This document shows positions 54,831 to 64,000 of a stretch of DNA of 64,000 nt, piece by piece. The stretch lies in contig CM072514.1 of the NCBI GenBank assembly GCA_036898135.1, forward strand, positions 14,270,464-14,334,463, given 5' to 3'. The notes under the pieces are model-generated. The model saw only the letters and a program-made list of their open reading frames with translations, searched no databases and was not told where the DNA came from. The position numbers were made by a program, and so were the translations under genes. How positions within the stretch are numbered: the stretch's first letter is position 1; every line of letters starts with the position of its first letter. Source of the DNA: Oncomelania hupensis (taxonomy: Eukaryota > Mollusca > Gastropoda > Littorinimorpha > Pomatiopsidae).

Positions 54831-55065
54831 AGAAGAAGAAAAGAAAAACAAAATTAAACGCCTTTTCGGGATGCTTTTTTTTTATTTGTAAAAACCGATC
54901 ATGCGCCTAATAACACTATATATCCATTCAAAGTACAAATCTGGAGAAAAATAAAAAGACTTTTTTTGTAACAACAATAATCATGAACAATAATAAAATG
55001 TAAAGTACTTCAGCAGAAATCAATGTGAACATGTTCTGCACAAGAACAATTTTTTTTTTAATCAA

Positions 55066-55665
55066 AGTTAGTTATTCATGTCTTACAGGGTTCAGGGGAC
55101 TGCAAAGAGCCGAATCAGGACCGCAAAATCAAGACCACATCTTGGCTGAAAGAGGACTCACCCCTGATTCCGTATAAAAGATCTGCTGAAACAACCCTAG
55201 TGGTAACACTGAAGGCACTCCACCAGCCGGTCATTGTACAATAAAGGCTATACTCTAATTTATTGAACCCCCGTTTACAAAAACAAAATAGAATACTGTA
55301 CAAACATCATTATAAAATCTCAACATAACACATACATATAAAATGCCTATATTGCTAAATAATAATATCATAGGAAGTCCCAGTAACCATTTGGCAGAAA
55401 GCGTAGAATATTCCCGAGCTGATACAACAGATCTCACACACAAATGAGGAGTGTTGTTCCGGAAGAGTTTTCAAGAATAAAGGTAGGTGACTGGTCTAGT
55501 GAAGAAGATAGTGTAGTAGATTGATATAACAGAGTAGGAATGAAAAAGAATGAAGGAGAAAGACAGTGACAACGGGAATTGAAAGCACTAAATTTCCAGA
55601 AAGCACTACATTTCCAGAAAGTGGGGAAACTATTTCTAAAGAAACCCCCAGCACTCCCACGGGGG
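55066..55665 (-). mobile_element. Family A retroposon, copy A9
   Basis: Complement of the GAATAACTAAC tail at the left, GCACTCCCACGGGGGC at the right. It lacks about 30 bp of the 3' half and carries a small duplication (two AAAGCACTA-ATTTCCAGA segments near 55590). It is more diverged than A3, A5 and A7. Confidence 0.8.
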
Positions 55666-55669
55666 CTCT

Positions 55670-56553
55670 ACAATTAAAAATTAGCTGATAAAATATCTTT
55701 CCTTATTACAACCCAAATTGCATAATGAATCTAATCAACAGATAACATGCATTGTAAAAATAATTTAGCGCAACAAATATGCATTCAAACAAATGTTCGG
55801 TGAGGGGAAGAAAAACAAAATCAGTTAGGCCTTTCTTGACCCCAAATGGTGTTGATGAGCAAAGAAAATGCATGGTACAATGAAACAATGGAACCTGTTG
55901 TTCTGTCTGTAGCGAGAGGTGGGGGCTTGGGGAGAAGTGTGGGGTGGAGAGGGTGGGAGGGGAGGAATGGGTGACAGAAGAGAGGGAAGTAAATGAAGCA
56001 GCACACACCACTCACACTTATAAATAACAGTACACAACATAGCCCAGACTGGCCCTTCTTATTAGGTGAGAGGTATACCTCAATCCTGGGCTAGTCTCTG
56101 CTACGCAGTGTGAAATAAAATCCCTGCTTTGGCACTTGTGATTAGTATTGAGAATGCACAAACCAACTGCTAACCACGCTCGTTCATATTCCTATTGCAA
56201 ATACCTACACACAGTGGCTGAGATTGGCTGAGGCTGACATCTGCTGCTATCAATGAGAAATCAGCATAAGCTTAGGCAAATGTCTGCTACATTGTGTGGC
56301 GAATATACCTAACCATCAATACTGTATAGGGTCTAATCTAGCCTAACACTACATTCCAGCAGAAGTACAATGGCCGTACAAAAACACCTTACTAATGGAA
56401 TAATTCCAATTTCTCACTCACACTACACCGGTCAAAAGAGAGTGACAGACATTCCAGAACAAAACATATAATAATAGTATCAAGGTTAGTTCTAAAACTA
56501 GCACACTGTAAAAATGTGTATAGTAGGCATAATAGTAGTTTGTTTACAAAAAT
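55670..56553. other. Intergenic, nothing recognised
   Basis: Unique-looking DNA; a G-rich purine tract is at 55915-55990. Confidence 0.4.
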
Positions 56554-56562
56554 AAGGAAGAG

Positions 56563-57151
56563 TTAGTTATTCATTGCTTACAGGGTCCAGCGGACTGCAA
56601 AGAGCCGAATCAGGACCACAAAGTCAAGACCAAAACTTCGCTGTAAGAGGATTCACCCATAATCCACATAAAAGATATGCCAAAACAACCCTAGTGGTAA
56701 CACTGAAGGCAATCCACCAGCCGAACACTTTACAATAAAGACATCCCTTGCAGGGGACGCTGAGGCTATACTCTAATTTATCAAACCCACGTTTACAAAA
56801 ACAAAATAGAATACAAACATCATTATAAAATCTCAACAAAACACATACATATAAAATGCATACATTGCCAAATTATAACTTCACAGGATGCCCCAGTGAC
56901 CATTTGGCAGAAAGCATCCAATATTCCCAAGCTGATCCAACAGACCTCACACACAAATGAGTTTTGTCCCAGAAGAGTTTTCAAGAAAAAAGGTAGATGA
57001 CTGGTCTAGTGAAGAAGAAGATAGTATAGTAGGTTGATAGAACAGAGTAGGAATGAGAAAGAACAAAGACAGCGACAGTGGGAATTTAAAGCACTACATT
57101 TCCAGAAAGTGGGGATACTATTTACACTGAAACCCCCGGCACCCCAACGGG
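56563..57151 (-). mobile_element. Family A retroposon, copy A10
   Basis: Full-length (589 bp) minus-strand copy flanked by AAGGAAGAG at 56554-56562 and 57152-57160, a perfect 9-bp duplication. The tail is the TTAGTTATTCATTGC type. Confidence 0.88.
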
Positions 57152-57159
57152 AAGGAAGA

Positions 57160-57635
57160 GACCTACAACTGAAACTAAATGGTTGGTTTGAGCTACCATT
57201 ATACATCATACCATCTTTTAATGGGACAACACTACAATCTCCCAAGTCAACTCATTGTCACACAAACCCCCCCCCCCCCCTTCACCATCCCTCCCCCCTC
57301 CAAAAAAAAACAAACACCAATTGCAAACATCCTTGATAGCTAGCCTGGAGCTTTAGAGCTCCACTTACCCTATTTCATGAATAAGCTGACAAAAAGTATT
57401 TGTCATGATTTATTGCCTGATCAAGTAACAAAACACAATGTTTGGGAAAATGGAAGACCACATTAATGCTGTAACAATCAAACAATAACCCACAATGCAT
57501 CTTCAATAAAATTGTGTCATTTGGTATAAAAACATATATTTATATACATATATAAATGTATATATGTACACACACACACACACGTTTTGTACAACCATGA
57601 CAACACATGTATCACTGCATAACAACAAGAAGTTA
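57160..57635. other. Intergenic, nothing recognised
   Basis: C-run at 57268-57280; otherwise A/T-rich. Confidence 0.4.
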
Positions 57636-57658
57636 TTATATATATATATATATATATA
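57636..57658. repeat. (TA)n left of MITE copy 2
   Basis: About 11 TA units abutting the MITE. Confidence 0.9.
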
Positions 57659-58099
57659 CTCTTATACGCACCGGAATGTGTCAACATTTTACTTTGTGAC
57701 GGAAAGAGCGCTATTTAAGGGGAAGGGTTCGGGTAAGGGTTAGTTGCAGTTCTATCACTAGCCCTTGCCCTAACTCTTTCCGCTCTTTCCGTCCCAAAAA
57801 CCCATCTGCCTTCTTGGATTCTTAAATTGTATGAAACCAAGTGAGGACGCTATCCGGCGTCAATAAACGGTTCGAAAATATTCCCAAACGGTTCGCAAAA
57901 GTCTCCTGACCTAGATACAACTAAGCGTGACCTAATTCGTCGCCTAGAGGGGACGAAAGTTGCTTTTTTCTCAAGTTTCCGTAGCTACTTTAAGTTCTCC
58001 CGTAATCTGTCAACTTGCGATGTTGACACTTTCCGGGAGGCCGTATCACAACGGCCGTTGTACGAACGGTTGTGCAGGTTGACACATTCCGGTAAATAT

Positions 58100-58104
<5 letters not shown>
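57659..58104 (+). mobile_element. 446-bp MITE in a TA microsatellite, copy 2
   Basis: Same length and nearly the same sequence as 17378-17823, 40 kb away in the same orientation. Differences cluster near 57985-58010. TA runs flank both sides (57636-57658 and 58105-58175), while the sequences beyond the runs are unrelated to those of copy 1. Confidence 0.85.

Positions 58105-58175
<71 letters not shown>
58105..58175. repeat. (TA)n right of MITE copy 2
   Basis: About 35 TA units, abutting the right end of the MITE. Confidence 0.95.
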
Positions 58176-58178
<3 letters not shown>

Positions 58179-58649
58179 GTTTTGTTTCATAGTGACTGTT
58201 AGATACACAAAAATTCACAAGTGAACGGATGATTGCAGATTTATGGAAAAATTGAGACATCATCAGTCATTGTCGCTGATCTTTGCCTCGCGCTCCTAGA
58301 AACAGGTGCTTGACCAGTCTCTGCTATGCTGTGCACATTATTGCAAATATAACGCTAAGCTATAAATAAGCTGTAAAACTAATCCACTAGCATCACTACC
58401 TCCCTCATCCACCCTCTTCAAAATGTATGTACAGTTATGCCAGAAAAGGAAGAAATACAGGAGATCAAAGGCAGCTGACTAAATAAAAATAGTTTGTATA
58501 CATGTATATCACTAAAACGCTTCATCAGGATTATTATTATTAAAAGAAACAACAATAATATGGTAGGACTTTCCTACGACCTGAAATGAATGGTCAAACT
58601 ACAACCAATTTTCTATCTGCCTCAAATAAATAATACATATGTTGTGAAA

Positions 58650-59065
58650 GGGGAGGTGACTGATCACACTTTGGAGAGATTCTCCCCCTTGAGGCTGCCC
58701 TTTGTTGGGTTAGTCTGGCCCTGGGTGGATCCTGCTGTGCAGAATCCTTTGGTGTGGACCTTGGATTATGTAGGACAAGGCGACGTGACATATGTTCTCC
58801 CCATCTGACCACTCGTCTTATGTTTATGGGGGTGAGCAGGGCTACATTGTCGGCAGGCGTACTATGCAGGTTTGTGACAGTGACCTGCAGAGGGTGTTGT
58901 GGCACTAGTAGCTGGCAATCCAGTGTGCTCTCAACAGGCTTCCCTGCCTTGTAAACCAACAATTTGTTAACTGGACTGCAGTAGCCACCACCCTAGGCCA
59001 CACTAACCCAACAAAGTGCTGCCTCAAGGGAGACCATCTCTCCCAAGCATGATTAGTGGTCTCCA
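58650..59065. mobile_element. Foldback element with inverted arms of about 75-80 bp
   Basis: The left arm (58650-58735; GGTGACTGATCACACTTTGG, CCCTTTGTTGGGTTAGTCTG) is complementary to the right arm (58983-59065; CACACTAACCCAACAAAGTG, TGATTAGTGGTCTCC). About 250 bp separate them. It has no coding capacity, and no target duplication was identified. Confidence 0.7.
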
Positions 59066-59264
59066 CGTCGAACGATGTCAGTGAGCAAATGAAACAATAT
59101 TGTGGTATGACTTCTGTGAACAGGAAAACGACTACAGGTAATCACGGTGTAAGGTAACAATTGGACACACCAATGTAAAACACACCATAGTTGTACAGGA
59201 CAGTACAATCACACATTTATAGCTGTACAAGACAGGACTCTCAAATAATGTTATTATTATTTAT

Positions 59265-59570
59265 TTCATCATTCTAACCGAGCGCTTTTCCATCTCAAGG
59301 CGCTGGCTGATACCGGATTTAACTCAAGCCGCCTGAGTCGCCCACTTGCCGTCTTTGGGCACGTCTGACGCTTAGACTATTGAGCACAATCCTGGGTGAC
59401 CGAGTATGGGGAGAAGGGACCTAGTGCATACTTGGTGTATTTGTGTAGCCGGCACTTATCCATCTAGAACATGAAGGTAAGGATTTATAAAGTCCATGCG
59501 ATGTAAAGTGTGCGTGCACAGACTGAACCTCAGTTTATACTCTCATCTGAAAGAATAAGGGTGCAGTGTC
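59265..59570 (-). mobile_element. SINE family 2, headless copy
   Basis: Complement of the 3' end (GAGCGCTTTTCCATCTCAAG) through the body (CCTCAGTTTATACTCTCATC). The tRNA-like head is missing. Confidence 0.75.
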
Positions 59571-60059
59571 CCAATTTGTATTAGTTAATAAATAATGATA
59601 AAAAGTATGCAAATCTACAGGTATATACACACAAACACACCATTTTTGTGTCCAAAAGAATGTCTGAGTATCATAGTACTTATGATGATGATGTTGATGC
59701 AGGAAGGAGTTTGGGAGATGAGGCATTGGGTGATGGAAAAAGCTAGCTAGATAAATGCTTATAGGATCAGGGATGAGGAACAATGCTATCATTTTTGTTG
59801 TTGGTGGTAATGGCTACGAAGTGACAACGATCACAATGAATCATGATGAGGAAGAAACTTGTAGCAATGTCAAGATTTATGATAGTTTAGGCTCAGTTAG
59901 ACTGCAATATATAATCTTTCCATTATAAACTCTTAGGATCAGGTATATAGTCTTTTCATTCTAAACTCTTAGGCTCCATCAGACTGCAATAAATAATCTT
60001 CTTGGGATCAGTTAGACCGCAATAAATAATATTTTCATTTTAAAGTCTTTTGAAATGGC
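59571..60059. other. Intergenic; degenerate tandem repeat
   Basis: Between 59880 and 60050, three degenerate units of CAGTTAGACTGCAATAAATA type are seen. No gene. Confidence 0.4.
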
Positions 60060-60372
60060 AGTGAATTAAAGACTTCACAGTGTTCAAGAGAGGTCTGAAG
60101 ACTCTTCTGTTTCCCCCCAAAGCTCAGCAATAAACTCTATTCTTTGTGAAACTGAATATTTTGTATATTATTTCTGAACACTCGTCTGTTTGCACAAACC
60201 CAGCAATAAACTCTATTGTTTGAGAAATTTTAATCTGTTCTTTGTATATTATTTATCATTTTTTATTTGAAACATCCTATAGCTGCCCTCTTTTCTCTCC
60301 AAGCTCATTGAGCTTGTTCTCATGGGAAAAGTGGCACTCTACAACACTACATCGTCATCATCATCATCATCT
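60060..60372 (+). pseudogene. LINE 3' end with (CAT)n tail
   Basis: The frame near 60078 reads TVFKRGLKTLLFPPKAQQ and stop, a LINE C-terminus. A 3' UTR ends CTCATTGAGCTTGTTCTCAT, then a (CAT)n tail at 60352-60372. Confidence 0.65.
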
Positions 60373-60374
60373 TC

Positions 60375-61287
60375 GCCACCAAGTCAACAATACTGTCCAT
60401 CACAAGAAGCCCAGTTGCATCATCATAATGTGAACTTCATGACTAAACTTGTGTACATTATCACGTAGTTGTTAAACTAATTTGTTATCATGGTTATAAA
60501 TTCTAAACATTGGTGTGTCTTTATTTCCTTGTCAACCTCTTGCATTGTTTTTTTCCCGATTTAACACCAATAAGAACTTTGATTATCCTTATTATGCCTA
60601 TAGTAGTAGTGATAATTATGTAAGGACGAAAAAGGCCATGAAGCCTTTCTCAATGTCCTTTACTAGCCTGTTTTATACTTTGTTGGGTCTGTTGGCGTGC
60701 CATTCTCCTAATGTCATTACAACAGAAAGATAGAGATGGCGGGTACAAAACAATGGGAACAAACATTGGGCAAATGCTGACAAAAGTGTGTACCTGCCAA
60801 TACGACCGACTTAAGACGGCGAGCTCAACAATTATAATAACAATGACATCGTCACAACAAAGTCATAGGCAATGTTAGTGTGATAATGTCATTCTTTGTT
60901 GGAGTTCTGTTAGCAAGTAGTGTTTTGTTGTGTGGTCTGCCTGACGAGAGCTTAGCTCCAACAATGTGCAATGTGTTGTGTGGTCTTGTTATTTGTCCAC
61001 ATAAGCATTGGGTTTGTTTGTGTACACATGTGTTTCTCATAATTGATGATGTTCAAGACTAAAAACACTGAACAATGAGTGGAAATGGGGTGCATAAAAT
61101 GAATGTTCAATAGACAAATTACATGTTGTGTACCTTCAGTCACCTTTCATAAATAAAAGGTCCTTCGTGAATTAAAGGTACAGATTGTGTCATAAAAGAA
61201 AAGTAGTTGCACTGTTCTGTCCCATGATGATGATAATGATTACAATGATGATGATGCTGGGTAAGAATGATGATAAAAACTATCCAG
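60375..61287. other. Intergenic, nothing recognised
   Basis: No gene or known repeat; GAT-rich text is at 61224-61260. Confidence 0.4.
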
Positions 61288-61444
61288 CAGGGATGGATTT
61301 AACCGGAAGTTACCGGTATTTTACCGGTTTGAGAATAAAAATACCGGATGAAAAATCAGTAGCCGGTAGAGCCTACTGGTTCTTATTTTGTTTGACTGGT
61401 TTCAAAAATAAAGGAAAAGAGAAAGAAAAACAAGAGAAATGAAA

Positions 61445-61520
<76 letters not shown>

Positions 61521-61967
61521 AGCCAGCCAGCCAGCCACGCTGATTATGTGTTCAGTAACCTTGCCATATGCTTTGAGGTAATTAATACAGAATGATATAA
61601 CATTGGCGGGCGCAAGGCTATCGTGAATACGGATAAATTACACTCACGCACTTTTCGATTTTTTCTTTCCTCGTGCTCGTCAGTATGTATTGCGACAGTG
61701 GCAGATAGGCTAGTAATAATGAAGAAGCAAAAATCTCTTTTTTCATTTTTTGCTAAGGGGGAGAGGGGTAATAAAAGAAGTTTATGTGAAGACGAAGATG
61801 TTTCTAATGAAACAGAAAGTGCATTAACAGAGTCGCCATCTACTTATATAAAATAGTGACGCATTTAAGCTTTGCTATGGGTCATACCGGTTTCCGTGAC
61901 TGGCCTACCCGTTTGCGTTCGGGTGGGTTTGTTTACTGTGATGTCGTACCGGTTTTGCAAATCCCTA
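61288..61967 (+). mobile_element. Deleted hAT-like DNA transposon with transposase N-terminus
   Basis: The left end CAGGGATGGATTTAACCGG pairs imperfectly with the complement of the right end (CCGGTTTTGCAAATCCCTA). Inside, 61710-61856 encodes MKKQKSLFSFFAKGERGNKR and a short acidic stretch, which is how many hAT transposases begin. The zinc finger and catalytic domain are missing. A (GA)n microsatellite at 61443-61518 has expanded inside it. No clean 8-bp duplication was found. Confidence 0.6.
61443..61518. repeat. (GA)n microsatellite
   Basis: GA run followed by five CCAG units up to 61537. Confidence 0.95.
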
Positions 61968-62218
61968 GGAAGATCACTGATCCAGTATCATGATGATTAT
62001 GACTACAAACACAAGAATAACAATGATGATGATGATGATGAATATGCTGCTGTTGATGATAATAACCACGATGACGATGCTGATAAAAACTATCCACAAA
62101 CAAACAAATCAACTAGTTATAACTGAATGTACACTCAGTGTTTGAGATGGAACAACCACCACAACAACCAACAAAACACAACAACGTGACAAACCCTCAT
62201 TTACCCTGCATTGTACAA

Positions 62219-62323
62219 ACTAATACTATGTACACAACATCTTAACATTACGCTTACAACATGGACAAGGTACTAATACTATGTACACAACATCTTAACA
62301 TTACGCTTACAACATTGACAAGG
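62219..62323. repeat. 53-bp tandem duplication
   Basis: ACTAATACTATGTACACAAC through AACATGGACAAGGT occurs twice head to tail with one mismatch, so it is recent. Confidence 0.9.
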
Positions 62324-63557
62324 AAAACCAACAAGTACAGTAACAAACACATGTCCATGATCAAGGCTAACACAGGAAAAAAACTAAAGTTCCCACAAAA
62401 ACAAGGCAACATAATTTTCTGTCATGTATAATATTATTAAACTTGTAAAATGTTTTTTTCTGTTTGTGACCTTTTTCTTCTGTTTACTGTTTCCTCAAAC
62501 AGTCACAAACGCATACGCACACGCACACACACAAACACGCATACACAATCACTCACAGATACACAAATACAGTTATGCACACACACCCAATCAAATAAAC
62601 AAATCGAATCCGGCATAATCTCTCAGTACAATTGCGATATAAAAATTTCCTCCAACAAATCACAGAATTGACCCCAACAATTTTGAAACAAACAAAAAAA
62701 AAACTTTCAGATTGGTAAAACAATCCACATCACATTTTCATACACTGTGTACACAGTTATTTAAAGTTCTTGGCCAAACGGCCCTTGGCCTAATCTATTA
62801 GCACTGTTTGATTCCGTTTGGTGGGTCATGCAAGGATAAAGTTCCAAGTTCCACACAACAAAGATTTAACTGCTGTTTTACCTGTCATGTCAACATCTCA
62901 GCCCATTGAAAGCAGATTCCTCTTAACGCCAGAGTTCTTTATTATTTTAAAACAACCACAACAGGCCTCATAATAATATTTAAAATAAACACCCCACAGC
63001 CAAATGTCCACTCAGCAGCTTGCTCCAACAGGGTGGAACTGACAGGATTATCTGTCGTCCAAATGTCATTCCATATTGGCTGCAGTTTTGTCCATGTGCT
63101 GTTGTTGACATCCAAGACCTATACCATAGATTCAAAGTTTGGACCGGATTTTCTTCTGTCCAAACATGGCTCTTTGCTGGATGACTACAGTCACTTGATT
63201 TACTAGTGGGACTAATTCTGGAAAAGCTTGGTTATCAAAGGCTGGATAATCATGATGAAAGTGAACAAACTGTAACTCGCGTGTTTCCATGGGATGGCAA
63301 ATCACTGGAAACATGGGGTCCAGTTCCTTTTCTGCAGTATTGGATTCACCATGATGAACATCAGCGGTAGATATATTGAACAGGTGAGCTTGTGAGCTAA
63401 TACAGAGGGTTCAACATTACAGTAATTACTAAAACAATATCTGTTATGTAATATATGTTTCACTTGTTTGATGGCCCCACCCATTATATTGAAAAAGTAT
63501 TACTATTGATCCCTATTACTATTGATTCAAGTATTAGTAAAAGTATTACTATTGATT
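62324..63557. other. Intergenic, nothing recognised
   Basis: CA-rich text is at 62510-62590. Several 60-residue frames near 63130-63480 have no recognisable content. Confidence 0.4.
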
Positions 63558-64000
63558 CAAGCAGGAGGAGAAGCGATGATCGACGCACTCACCATTATCT
63601 TTAAAAAGATCTGGCAGAGTGGGGAGTGGCCTACACCATGGACCCAGTTGCTTGTCATCACTCTTCACAAAAAAGGTAACTTTCAGGAATGTGAAAATTA
63701 CCGCACCATCAGCCTCATCAGCCATCCCAGCAAGGTCCTCCTGAAAATAATACTCAACAGGTTGAAACCCCAAGCTGAACAAATCATAGCTGAAGAGCAA
63801 GCAGGATTCAGGACAGGGCGAAGTACCACTGAACAGATTTTCAACCTCAGAATAATCTGCGAGAAATACCTACAGCACCAACAACATCTATATCATGTGT
63901 TCGTAGACTTCAAAAAGGCGTTTGACCGAGTCTGGCATACAGCTCTGCGGGCAACCATGAGAGTGTACAACATCAGCCCTAAAATTATTCAAGTCATCAA
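63558..64000 (+). pseudogene. RTE LINE reverse-transcriptase fragment running off the window
   Basis: Plus-strand text from AGCAGGAGGAGAAGCGATGA encodes the RT core: GNFQECENYRTISLISHPSK, EEQAGFRTGRSTTEQIFNLR and FVDFKKAFDRVWH. It is open and in frame to the last base. The 5' truncation is at about 63558; the right end lies outside the window. Confidence 0.85.

Noticed and set aside
58510..58540. Minus-strand CTGATGAAGCG text
   Set aside because: No GAAA or cleavage triplet follows; chance similarity.

Overview
The window is animal nuclear DNA: genes are split by GT-AG introns, there are many SINEs, LINEs and small DNA transposons, and micro- and minisatellites are long. The two host genes (a CTTNBP2-type cytoskeletal protein and an IL-17 receptor-like protein with a SEFIR domain), together with the repeat types, suggest a lophotrochozoan, most likely a gastropod mollusc. 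The species call is inference.

Layout. From 405 to 15304 (+) lie the last six exons of a CTTNBP2-like gene; the phases join exactly into 600 codons plus stop. Its introns hold a deleted Tigger/pogo transposon (961-1732), a piggyBac-like MITE inside a 54-bp minisatellite (3523-4752), a truncated RTE LINE, tRNA-derived SINEs, LINE 3' ends, and a 2.6-kb minisatellite. A 5S rRNA-derived SINE lies just upstream of the first visible exon.

From 15.3 to 44 kb I recognise no host gene. This stretch contains a hammerhead-ribozyme-bearing repeat (16784-17283), a MITE inserted in a TA microsatellite, telomere-motif MITEs, a 78-bp minisatellite, a nearly complete RTE LINE (28617-31963) and a 5'-truncated CR1/Jockey-type LINE (37030-39215). 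It also holds most copies of a repeat called 'family A' here. Family A is an unrecognised retroposon of about 570-710 bp with an internal TATAAATAG motif, microsatellite-like 3' tails and target-site duplications. Ten copies are in the window. One is split by the full RTE LINE and another is flanked by an 87-bp direct repeat.

From 44112 to 52627 (+) is a complete eight-exon gene for a 931-residue single-pass receptor: signal peptide, cysteine-containing ectodomain, Ser/Thr-rich stalk, transmembrane helix, SEFIR domain and polar tail. The exon phases close exactly (2796 nt). It is an IL-17 receptor-like protein, expected to signal through a SEFIR adaptor.

From 52.6 to 64 kb there is again only repeat-rich DNA: further RTE fragments, two minus-strand family A copies, the second TA-microsatellite MITE, a foldback element, and a deleted hAT element. 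An RTE reverse-transcriptase fragment runs off the right edge. The two host genes are unrelated; most of the window is a layered record of transposition.
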